Origin: an uncultured Prevotella sp.
Lineage (GTDB): Bacteria > Bacteroidota > Bacteroidia > Bacteroidales > Bacteroidaceae
Assembly: GCA_900553155.1 (NCBI GenBank)
Contig: USCM01000001.1
Span: 1 to 44,237, forward strand
DNA length: 44,237 nt
Direction: 5' to 3'
The notes under the pieces are model-generated. The model saw nothing but the letters and a program-made list of their open reading frames with translations, searched no databases and had not been told where the DNA came from. Position 1 is the stretch's first letter, and each line of letters opens with the position of its first letter. The translations under genes and the position numbers were made by a program. This document shows, piece by piece, positions 27,301 through 33,356 of this stretch.

Positions 27301-29278
27301 TGTTGGTGATGTTGAACGCAGCGCTGGCTGTAGGAGCCTTCGACGCGTCCACCGTCATGCTGAGGGAGGTCTTGTCGAGCTTAACCTTAGGACCTTCGTT
27401 GGTTGTTGCCTCCTTGATGGGCGACACTGCCGAAGCCTTGCCCCAACGGTTGTAGGCCACGATAGCAAAGTAGTACTTGGTAGAAGCCTCCAAGCCCTGA
27501 AGCTCGTAAGACATGGCGTCGCCAGAGAGCTTGAACTTGGTGTCAACCGATACCGAGTTGAGCTTGTTGAGGTTGTCGGCTGCCGTGAATGGCTCTTTGC
27601 TATAATATATAACATGGTGGTCGATGCTCTTCTCCTCGCTCTCCGGTATAATCCACTCGATAAGAGCGTTGTCGTGCGAAGGAGTTACGGTGAAGTCGGC
27701 AACGGCAGAAGGCACAGTGCCCTCCTTACCCTGCAATGCCTTGTAAGCATCGATAAAGCCCGAACCCATCTTGCCAACGTAGTTGGGGTTGAGGGTATAA
27801 AGGTCGTTTACGGATGTTGTAAGCAATGTGCGGAGCGTCTCGTTAGAGAAGTTCTCATTGCCATACTTGGAAAGGATAAGAGCGGCGATGCCCGAAACGT
27901 GCGGACAAGCCATTGATGTACCCTCGTTGTAGCCGTATGTGCTGTTAGGCAATGTCGAGAGGACGCCGAGCTTCTGTCCGTAGTCCAGCAAACCGCCAGG
28001 AGCTGTAACGTCTACCCATGTGCCATAGTTGGAGTAGCTGGTTACATAACCGTCGGCTCCCATAGAGCCTACAGCCACTACCTCGTCGAGACAGCCTGGG
28101 AAGAAGCGTCCCTCCTCGCCGTTGTTGCCGGCTGCGAAGATACACAGACCGCCGTTCATCTTCTTGCCGCCACCGTTCTTGGTGAAGTACTTAACGGCTT
28201 CGGTTACCGATTTGTCCTCATCATCAGGCATACCCATACCCCAAGAACACTGGGCTATGCTTGCACCGCGGTCGGCAGCGTATATAAGTGCTGCGCCAAA
28301 GTCGGCCTCTGCCGAACTGCTGGCACGCGAGTCGAACACCTGGCAAACCATCATCTTGACGCCGCCCTTGCCGTCCTTACCGCCTGCCACACCAGCCACG
28401 CCAATGCCGTTGCCGTTGGTAGCGCCTACAGTACCAGCCACGTGTGTACCGTGCGAGTGGGCACTGAGGTTGGAAGAGTTGATTACGAAGTTGTAACCGT
28501 ATACGTCGTCAACGAATCCGTCGTTGTCGTCGTCGACACCCGGCTGGCCGGTAAGCTCGGCTTCGTTAATCCAAAGGTTGTCCTTAAGGTCTGGGTGGTC
28601 GATCTGGAAACCACCGTCGATGATAGCAACAACCACATCTTTAGAGCCAGTGACGCCTGTCTCCCATGCCTTGAAGAGGTTGATGTCATTGCCGGCAACA
28701 CTGCCCTGAATGCTTCCGTCGTTGTGGTAGTGCCACTGGTCGGGCAGCAATGGGTCGTTGAGCGGCATTGTTGATGCAGCCTTCTGCGCACGAGCGATAT
28801 CGGCAGGCGATATGGGGCGGAACTTCTCGCCGCCATAAGGCTTGTAGATAGGTATACGCTGAGCATACTGTATACCTGCTGTCGACTTGTAAAGGTTGCG
28901 TGCCTGTGCCGGCGACATGCCGTCGGCAGCGTACGTTACGTCGTACCAGAGGTCGAGACCTGCCTCCTTGTGCTTGGCCTCGTCCTTGCCGGCATACGGG
29001 AACACACGCTTCATGCTTACAGCCTTAACCTTCTGTGCCACACGGTCAAGCTGTGCCACACCAGTCGTGACGTACTTAGCTTTAGCCTTGCGCTGCAACG
29101 AGCCGTCGGGTAAGGTGGTCTTCTGCAGCAACGATGCTATCTCCGGCTGGAGCTTCACACGTACCACACCCTCCTTAAAGGACGCCTCGGATGCCGAAGA
29201 CTTAAGCTGTGCGCCTGCTGTGGTAGCGCCCGATAGGAACATCACACCACAAAGACCTAAAAGTTTAATCTTTTGCAT
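21389..29278 (-). CDS. Giant secreted subtilisin-like (S8) serine protease with type IX secretion domain
   Basis: This 2629-residue protein has a signal peptide (residues 1 to about 23, ending AGAQ). A propeptide-like region leads to the S8 catalytic domain with triad Asp221 (AIIDGGFQIDHPDL), His276 (SHGTHVAG) and Ser455 (GTSMACPHVSG). A fibronectin type III domain follows at about 520-627, then many Ig-like/choice-of-anchor repeats. Two related modules are each marked by FPFYGK (near 1166 and 1611). A cadherin-like domain lies at about 2450-2538, and a C-terminal sorting domain (VYVYDAAGKLIAKKTAK ... GVYTLNAVLDGESTTVKFVK) directs type IX export. Expected at the surface or released, degrading protein. 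No partner gene is adjacent. It has a clear promoter and terminator, so is monocistronic. Confidence 0.93.
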   Translation of the reverse strand: MQKIKLLGLCGVMFLSGATTAGAQLKSSASEASFKEGVVRVKLQPEIASLLQKTTLPDGSLQRKAKAKYVTTGVAQLDRVAQKVKAVSMKRVFPYAGKDEAKHKEAGLDLWYDVTYAADGMSPAQARNLYKSTAGIQYAQRIPIYKPYGGEKFRPISPADIARAQKAASTMPLNDPLLPDQWHYHNDGSIQGSVAGNDINLFKAWETGVTGSKDVVVAIIDGGFQIDHPDLKDNLWINEAELTGQPGVDDDNDGFVDDVYGYNFVINSSNLSAHSHGTHVAGTVGATNGNGIGVAGVAGGKDGKGGVKMMVCQVFDSRASSSAEADFGAALIYAADRGASIAQCSWGMGMPDDEDKSVTEAVKYFTKNGGGKKMNGGLCIFAAGNNGEEGRFFPGCLDEVVAVGSMGADGYVTSYSNYGTWVDVTAPGGLLDYGQKLGVLSTLPNSTYGYNEGTSMACPHVSGIAALILSKYGNENFSNETLRTLLTTSVNDLYTLNPNYVGKMGSGFIDAYKALQGKEGTVPSAVADFTVTPSHDNALIEWIIPESEEKSIDHHVIYYSKEPFTAADNLNKLNSVSVDTKFKLSGDAMSYELQGLEASTKYYFAIVAYNRWGKASAVSPIKEATTNEGPKVKLDKTSLSMTVDASKAPTASAAFNITNKGKGMLKYELTAATTKAIMSTKARAEKPSPGQVVPFSGTVAPTVAKSNAVATSDYLAKDWPSIMTFSKQLYSYIGESDTKLPNAMAQYFYVDKKQYPNGFNLTSLKFQGQNGVDPVIEIYDGSRSISTASLLQKVDYSIWAYDYDIALNEQIYFAPGSSFWVVAKFPAGAKNPLGAGKTSQDNVAQYSFYSSNNGATWTQLTEVLKGSSFEAVSDHLTWAVQAISKNPDWSQVLNPEPISGEVRPGESQKVTLTNDGQKLVNGTYNFNIHVKSNEAKDSKQKVALKMTVNGYKPELHSQQLVDFGNLLVGQTKTIDVELTNSGYGVFGGSYGYLQAPRNVTSSSDQFNVSKGAKNIEARSTGTLPVTFKPTKAGNFTSNITLIDKNNIKHTFVVRGVASATANLELDKSEFDLGDLKVGGETKTATVTLKNTGEYPLQYVFPKFSSAKIDGSTTRVHKFGYTLQSNVNGDDSFDYEPAPELADETDITSQFNSNNWQSGAVKLGFKFPFYGKEYDQVYISSYGGLSMLPIEGRISCMVPTGECVEGLGYVSAYTNSGWMDMGGNSKITYGHKDGKFYVKFKDVVTPATAGGGETTTLSFHMALCPDGSVEVFYDDYNPAGVFGSGGNNFVGVSDIEAKDACVFTDATKVHSSSEGYDAPYYDIMTGSAIKIVAPAKSMIKSLSSTDGYIGNGDSKDITITLEAGDNLYAGELTNYLTVITNDPAHASSNIALKANITGDNLKAEAKTDVESVDFGSVFQTSVQNHNVLLSNNGKDVLHVSGVSVKNGKFNVADEVKGAFDVPAGQGKDITVTLPTEKKGAVEDVLVISYADGTSNEVALKGNVIGTPVWSATPDAVELETAYGVNAKQDITVTNTGDEPLTFNAEPDTWYRSLDVAEEGESQVDYVFRSKSDGFDVPFNWVDITEDYTEHMPYSYYIDKTDFKKVTLPFEFPFYGKKYTEMYIYNTGFVSFDKPVEDYKQFPEPPASLPTTETFYSNIICPFWGNHSMNTPSVDGVYYKANEDDVVVSYKNYGNTMMQGMNFQVILRKDGSFKFQYDLDPNGMQIGVFGLCGIMDHTETRGITPSDMYINPGNALEFTPYKNYVVAPGKSATLPIELLADKLADEYNYELSLKTNAPAKESVKLPVALNITGAAEPVFPTDINVEQVVNPYPMEPVYHEFQIENKGSKAFTIDDVASELFAVSDPDDLMAMPEGLLEVYTDANSGGGGEPGFPDDNPWGVSLTDASTTKAWIQYQQGMMAPITVGKEPVKFRISLYDVSKVRQKDYPILFTVSGLENEEVQGTIKVNITKAPVVSFDQDELHINNVSSDYTGETSVKMLNEGGYKLKYSLRLEPSGRDEQTGNNDDFDYGMLQTLNVISTPSKAAAKQFTETCVARLQGKNFFKALGIKKVKDDQKFIYDVPTGVEDNMLYYPVLNPVKNAQAAIMGTGESALDENFYAATRYEAPAEGFNLTHLYFVGTVGNLENVDIEASVILGNDVTATERTIGHGKLHVDKEEETDRGYMGVPRMLKFDNPVYINPADTFYVVLKYPAGYKSSALMATKDGNIEPNRYMAHLKSLGGWVDIENLYDNAYSYGAFGYFMTCVEHEKGEPWIKLLNEQKEGVLEANASLPINFQINAKSAYFAKNNKATLVVKSNDPENATVNYHIYLDRNAAPAIEVPEGIVAANQGESTNVELNVSEPEDEAFSVSFEDSKAYTTVASYNEADGVTFENGVFSVPAGKQLQATLNVVPEYGYDHVGSGAIVVNATDASNNASSATVNYNVVFKNRAPEFVGQTEITLGVGEQSATITYASLFNDPDGDKFTGSVYAANTKVAAVFSSDEGFIISAKKVGKTSLNVTATDSNGDATPQKVMVNVVDATGISGVGSDNGDITVSTDGDNGTIGVKVNANVAEAVVYVYDAAGKLIAKKTAKNLHAGDTITIDIANSGQGVYTLNAVLDGESTTVKFVK

Positions 29279-29339
29279 ACGATTGTGTTTGAATGATAAA
29301 ATGTGTATAATTATTGAACGATGATTTTATTTTATTATG

Positions 29340-29370
29340 CAAAAGTAATAATAATTTACGAATTATCAAA
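29340..29370 (-). promoter_or_regulatory. Promoter of the giant protease gene
   Basis: On the minus strand TTTG (29370-29367), 19 bases, then TACTTTTG (29347-29340) is an exact Bacteroidota promoter. Transcription should start near 29333, giving a leader of about 55 bases. Confidence 0.82.
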
Positions 29371-29372
29371 GC

Positions 29373-29416
29373 AAGGTTGGTATTAATATACAATAAGGTT
29401 GGTATTAATATACAAA
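29373..29416. repeat. Two 22-base direct repeats abutting the protease promoter
   Basis: Units 29373-29394 and 29395-29416 are identical except for the last base. Each holds AAGGTTGGT, so two 9-base half-sites stand 13 bases apart (22-base period, two helix turns), right upstream of the -33 box at 29367-29370. This layout suits a regulator bound as a tandem dimer. Confidence 0.75.
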
Positions 29417-29419
29417 CAA

Positions 29420-29464
29420 GACGTAGCCCCCTCGCTCTGCCTTAGCGAGCGAGGGGGCTACGTC
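29420..29464 (-). terminator. Terminator after the cysteine desulfidase family gene
   Basis: A perfect 18-base stem (29420-29437 with 29447-29464, core GTAGCCCCCTCGCTC) with a 9-base loop stands 7 bases past the stop at 29472. It is followed on the minus strand by TTGTTTG, a modest T-rich tail. Confidence 0.75.
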
Positions 29465-29471
29465 TGGAGTT

Positions 29472-30758
29472 TTACCCTTTATGCGTCATTATGTCCAGCA
29501 CCATTTCGTCGGTCTTGTTCATTGCCTCCGCTCCAATGCTGGTAAGATTCTTTATCGACCTGTCGACATCGTCGTCGATGATGCCTTCCACCGAACTTAC
29601 GCACTTGCCCTCGATGGAGAGCAATGCCGAGAGCAGGGCTGTAGACACTCCCGACGATATCTTCAGGGCGCACGACGGCTTGGCTCCGTCGCATATCATG
29701 CCCGTGATATTGGCTATCATGTTCTTAACCGAGTTGCAGATGCGGCAGTAGTCGCCTCCCATCAGATAGGTTATACCGCAGCTCGAGCCTATGCTTGCCA
29801 CCACACAACCGCAGAGAGCCGACAGCTTGCCGAGGTTCTGCTTTATATATATAGCGGTGAGATGACTGAGGGTGAGTGCGCGGATAAGCTCTTCGTCGGT
29901 GTTCTCGTTCTCCTCGGCATACACCACAACGGGGTTGGTGGCGCAGATGCCTTGGTTGCCCGAACCCGAATTGCTCATCACCGGAATCATGGCGCCGCCC
30001 ATACGGGCATCGCAAGCCAATGCCGTTGCCGATATAATGTGCGAGAAGATGGAGTTGCCAAAGATGCCGTGGCTCATCGGGCGGTCTATCGTCTTGCCCA
30101 AGCAATGGCCGTAGTTGCCCTTCTTCGATTCGGCAGCGGCACGCATATTATAGTCGCGTGTCTTCAGGATGAAGCTTATATCGTCTACCGGGGTGGTCAT
30201 GGAGAAGTCGTAAACCATACGCATATCCAGTAGGATGTCGTCGTTCTCTGCCTCCTTGCCTGCCGGTTGGCGGTTGTCAAGGACGGTCACGCCGTCGCGC
30301 TCTACAAACACAAAGTTGGTGTGCGAGTGGGTTATCACGGCAGTTGCCACATGCCCCTCTGCCTCGCAGCGCACCTCCACATACAGCTTCTCGGTTATGC
30401 CTGTCTTCAAGCGTATGTCTATATGGTTGCCGTCGATATACCGCTTGCCCTTCTCAAGAGCTTCGGGGGTAAGGTCTTTAAGCACCTCAAGCTGATACTC
30501 CGACTTGCCCACAAGCGCTCCCAAAGCCACAGCTATAGGCAGTCCTATCATACCCGTACCGGGAATGCCCACTCCCATAGCGTTCTTCAGGATGTTGGAA
30601 GAAAGCAGGACGGTTATCTTCTCGGGACGAAAACCCAACGTCTCGGTAGCACGCGCCACACAGAGCGATACACACATTGGTTCGGTGCAGCCTACAGCTG
30701 GCACCACCTCACGATTGATGAGGGCAATAATCTGTTCACGGATTTGTTTGTCGAGCAT
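29472..30758 (-). CDS. L-cysteine desulfidase / UPF0597 (CyuA-like) family protein
   Basis: This 428-residue cytoplasmic protein resembles the YhaM/CyuA family, related to the alpha domain of iron-sulfur L-serine dehydratases. Characterised members break cysteine into pyruvate, ammonia and sulfide. Visible landmarks are VGCTEP (Cys near 24, equivalent to the proposed catalytic base), NAMGVGIPGTG, SNSGSGNQGI, and the cysteine-rich CGCVVASIGSSCGITYLMGG and MICDGAKPSCALKI that provide 4Fe-4S ligands. It lies between dsbD and the protease with terminators on both sides, so is probably transcribed alone. Exact substrate (cysteine or serine) is inferred from family only. Confidence 0.85.
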   Translation of the reverse strand: MLDKQIREQIIALINREVVPAVGCTEPMCVSLCVARATETLGFRPEKITVLLSSNILKNAMGVGIPGTGMIGLPIAVALGALVGKSEYQLEVLKDLTPEALEKGKRYIDGNHIDIRLKTGITEKLYVEVRCEAEGHVATAVITHSHTNFVFVERDGVTVLDNRQPAGKEAENDDILLDMRMVYDFSMTTPVDDISFILKTRDYNMRAAAESKKGNYGHCLGKTIDRPMSHGIFGNSIFSHIISATALACDARMGGAMIPVMSNSGSGNQGICATNPVVVYAEENENTDEELIRALTLSHLTAIYIKQNLGKLSALCGCVVASIGSSCGITYLMGGDYCRICNSVKNMIANITGMICDGAKPSCALKISSGVSTALLSALLSIEGKCVSSVEGIIDDDVDRSIKNLTSIGAEAMNKTDEMVLDIMTHKG

Positions 30759-30773
30759 AAATTTAAGGTATTA

Positions 30774-30815
30774 AAAGCCCCACCTCAGCCACTGCAGTGG
30801 TTGAGGTGAGGCTTT
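30774..30815 (-). terminator. Terminator after dsbD
   Basis: An extended, slightly imperfect stem-loop runs from AAAGCC at 30774-30779 to its complement ending at 30815 (inner CCACT/AGTGG), followed on the minus strand by a short TTAA tail. It begins 5 bases past the dsbD stop. Confidence 0.7.
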
Positions 30816-30819
30816 CCAT

Positions 30820-32847
30820 TTATTTTTTGTAATTGTCTATTCCCACTTTCAAGAAGTCCACATACTCGTTTATGTCTTCGTCGTACGAGCGGCTGCCGGT
30901 AAGCGGCTTGCCCTCGTTGTCGAGCAGGATGTACATAGGCTGGGTATTTGAGCCGAACTTATGGCGCTGCAAGTAGCTCCACTTGTCGCCCACGGTGCGC
31001 AGTGTGCGCTGCGAGCCGTCGGTATCGGTTACGGTCAGCGGCTCTGTCAGCGGTGTCTTGTCGTCCACATAGAGCGAGATAAGCACATATTTATTATTAA
31101 GCAGATCGGCAACGGTTGCGTCGGTCCAGACGGCTGCCTCCATCTTACGGCAGTTTACACAGCCATATCCGGTGAAGTCGATCATTACCGGCTTGCCCTC
31201 CAAACGTGCGGTAGCCATACCTGCCTCGAAGTCGTGGAAGCGTGGATGAACCTCGTTCTTGTAGAGGTTGAAGTCCTGGGTATTCATCGGCGGAGCAAAT
31301 GCCGACACTGCCTTAAGCGGCGCGCCCCACAAGCCCGGTATCATATAGAAGGCAAATGCCAACGAGCCAAGGGCGAGGAAGAACTGGGGCACATTGGTGC
31401 GGCGGTTCTGGTCGTCGTGCGGGAAGTTGAACATTCCGAGCAGATACAGACCCAACAGCGAGAAGATGGCTATCCAAAGGGCGAGGAAGGTCTCGCGGTC
31501 GAGAATGTGCCAGCCGTATGCAAGGTCGGCTACGGAGAGGAACTTAAGTGCGAACGCCAGTTCGATGAAGCCGAGCACTACCTTGAGCACGTTCATCCAA
31601 CCACCCGACTTAGGTGCCGACTTCAACAGCGTCGGGAACATTGCGAACAGCGCGAAGGGTATAGCCAAGGCTACGGCGAAGCCCAACATACCAACGGTCG
31701 GGGCAACGATGCTGCCCTCCGAAGCCACTGCCACAAGCAGGAAGCCGATGATAGGACCTGTGCACGAGAAGCTTACGAGCGACAATGTGAAAGCCATGAG
31801 GAAGATGCTGAGCACTCCGCTGGTTTCGTCGCTCTTCTGATCTATCTTGTTGCTCCATGACGATGGCAACGTTATCTCGAACGCTCCGAAGAACGAAGCG
31901 GCGAAAACAACAAGCAACAGACAGAAGAGGATGTTGAATATGGCGTTGGTCGAGAGTGCGTTCAAGGCACTCGCGCCAAACAGCAGCGACACTATCAAGC
32001 CCAGGGCCACATATATAACAACGATAGACACGCCGTATGTAACGGCCTCACGTATTGCCTTCTTGCGGTCCTTGTTGCGCTTAAGGAAGAAGCTTACGGT
32101 CATCGGGATTATCGGCCACACACATGGGGTGAAGAGGGCGAGAAATCCGCCAACCAGTCCGGCAAGGAAGATGTACAGCAGCGAGTTGTTTACGGGCTTG
32201 TCATACTTGGCAAGTTCCTTTATCACCGGTGTCCACAGCTTCTGCACCTCGGAGTTGTCCAGTTGGGGAGCGGCTGCAACGGCACTGTCGGCAGACGCCA
32301 CCGAGTCGACCGCGGCTGTATCCTTACCGTTAGCGGCTTTTGCGTCAACTGCATTCGTTTTTGCGTCAGCGGCAGCTGCTTTTGCGTCAACAGCCGGCGA
32401 CTTTCCATGGAAACTAATATCCACACGAGCCGGAGGTGTGCACATCTCGTCACTGCAAGCGCCATATTCGAGGTGGCCCTTAATAGTGTATGTGGGCTTG
32501 GTGAACTTGATTTTCTGTACAAACTGAGCCGTCTTCTCAAAGAAGCGCAGCTTCATTTCGAACATCTTGTCGTACTTCGAGATTTCGTTGCCACGTGGCA
32601 CAAGTCTGCCTACAAGCTCCACACCGTCTTTACTGTCAACACTGAAAGACGCCTCGGTGGGTCCGCCCTCACCAAGGTTGGTCGAGTAGACGTGCCAGCC
32701 CGGCTCTATCCTGCCCTCAAACACAATCTCTGCCTCGGCAGTGGAGCCTGTCTTAAGGTGCGACTTAAACTTGACGGGGTCGGACATCTGCGCATTGCAG
32801 AACATTGCGACCAACAGGAGCAACGCTAATGACATCGCTTTCTTCAT
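30820..32847 (-). CDS. dsbD: Thiol:disulfide interchange protein DsbD
   Basis: This inner-membrane protein carries electrons from cytoplasmic thioredoxin to periplasmic thiols. Its 675 residues show a signal peptide (MKKAMSLALLLLVAMFCNAQ), an N-terminal DsbD-alpha-like domain with the Cys pair YGACSDEMCTPP, a low-complexity alanine/aspartate linker with repeats of AVDAKAA (about residues 155-200), eight or so membrane helices with the redox pair FTPCVWPI and FSCTGPIIG, and a C-terminal thioredoxin-like domain with CVNC. All three redox centres are present. tRNA-Arg lies 36 bases upstream of the start codon, so both may share a transcript. Confidence 0.94.
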   Translation of the reverse strand: MKKAMSLALLLLVAMFCNAQMSDPVKFKSHLKTGSTAEAEIVFEGRIEPGWHVYSTNLGEGGPTEASFSVDSKDGVELVGRLVPRGNEISKYDKMFEMKLRFFEKTAQFVQKIKFTKPTYTIKGHLEYGACSDEMCTPPARVDISFHGKSPAVDAKAAAADAKTNAVDAKAANGKDTAAVDSVASADSAVAAAPQLDNSEVQKLWTPVIKELAKYDKPVNNSLLYIFLAGLVGGFLALFTPCVWPIIPMTVSFFLKRNKDRKKAIREAVTYGVSIVVIYVALGLIVSLLFGASALNALSTNAIFNILFCLLLVVFAASFFGAFEITLPSSWSNKIDQKSDETSGVLSIFLMAFTLSLVSFSCTGPIIGFLLVAVASEGSIVAPTVGMLGFAVALAIPFALFAMFPTLLKSAPKSGGWMNVLKVVLGFIELAFALKFLSVADLAYGWHILDRETFLALWIAIFSLLGLYLLGMFNFPHDDQNRRTNVPQFFLALGSLAFAFYMIPGLWGAPLKAVSAFAPPMNTQDFNLYKNEVHPRFHDFEAGMATARLEGKPVMIDFTGYGCVNCRKMEAAVWTDATVADLLNNKYVLISLYVDDKTPLTEPLTVTDTDGSQRTLRTVGDKWSYLQRHKFGSNTQPMYILLDNEGKPLTGSRSYDEDINEYVDFLKVGIDNYKK

Positions 32848-32882
32848 AATCTGTATACGGATAAAGGTTATAAAAAAGGTGG

Positions 32883-32954
32883 TACTCCCACCGGGAATCG
32901 AACCCGGATCAAAGGTTTAGGAAACCTCCGTTCTATCCATTGAACTATAGGAGC
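32883..32954 (-). tRNA. tRNA-Arg (anticodon CCT)
   Basis: A 72-base tRNA with acceptor GCTCCTA pairing TGGGAGT (two G-U pairs), anticodon stem GAGGT/ACCTT with loop TTCCTAA (anticodon CCT, reading AGG), and T arm CCGGG TTCGATT CCCGG. The three bases past the discriminator (32882-32880) read CCA, unlike the other two tRNAs in the window. Confidence 0.95.
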
Positions 32955-32972
32955 AGCCTAACACATTAAAGC

Positions 32973-33011
32973 GCAATCTGACAAAAGGCTCAGATTGCAA
33001 CTGCAAATTTA
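32973..33011 (-). promoter_or_regulatory. Promoter and leader hairpin before tRNA-Arg and dsbD
   Basis: The minus strand reads TAAATTTG (33011-33004), a -7 match; TTTC about 20 bases further up is a weak -33. Just downstream is a perfect 9-base hairpin GCAATCTGA/TCAGATTGC (32998-32990 with 32981-32973), starting at the expected 5' end of the transcript. Confidence 0.45.
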
Positions 33012-33054
33012 TTGATTTTTTTCGGATTTGAGAAATATTCTAATAACAAAATAC

Positions 33055-33172
33055 AAAAAACCCAAGTCGAGGCAGCTTGCACTTACCGTCAACTCGGGAT
33101 TGTAATATATAATATGCGTTTCTGTATTGGTAGGCTTAGCCTTGCCGAAGCAAAGCCTTGTTCAGTTCTTGC
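33055..33172 (-). ncRNA. Candidate small structured RNA
   Basis: This is an RNA of about 118 bases on the minus strand with no reading frame. A -7 element TATCTTTG (33185-33178) stands just upstream. The first part folds into GGCTTTGC-TTCG-GCAAGGCT (33157-33138), a stable stem with a UUCG tetraloop. The end is a terminator: CCCGAGTTGA (33098-33089) pairs with TCGACTTGGG (33070-33061, two G-U pairs), followed by six T's (33060-33055). I cannot place it in a known RNA family. It lies between tRNA-Arg and the divergent AraC-type gene. Confidence 0.5.
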
Positions 33173-33177
33173 AGATG

Positions 33178-33185
33178 CAAAGATA
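33178..33185 (-). promoter_or_regulatory. -7 element of the candidate small RNA
   Basis: The minus strand reads TATCTTTG followed by C. No exact TTTG is found at the -33 position. Confidence 0.45.
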
Positions 33186-33311
33186 GGACTAAGTCGACCA
33201 TAACTCTATAAAAATTGGGAAAAGAACAAAAAACCACTTGTAAAAAGACAACACATTATTACAATTTGGATAAAATAACACAAAACACAGATAAAGTACA
33301 AAGAAAATTAC

Positions 33312-33319
33312 TAAATTTG
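33312..33319 (+). promoter_or_regulatory. -7 element of the AraC-family gene
   Basis: TAAATTTG followed by C stands 38 bases before the ATG. The nearest TTTG upstream (33265-33268) is too far to serve as -33. The surrounding 100 bases are very A-rich. Confidence 0.45.
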
Positions 33320-33356
33320 CACTATTACAAACCTTACATAAATAACAATCTCCATA

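Noticed and set aside
33012..33203. 63-codon plus-strand frame between tRNA-Arg and the AraC gene
   Set aside because: No similarity or coding character; the same bases form stems and a terminator on the minus strand that fit an RNA better.
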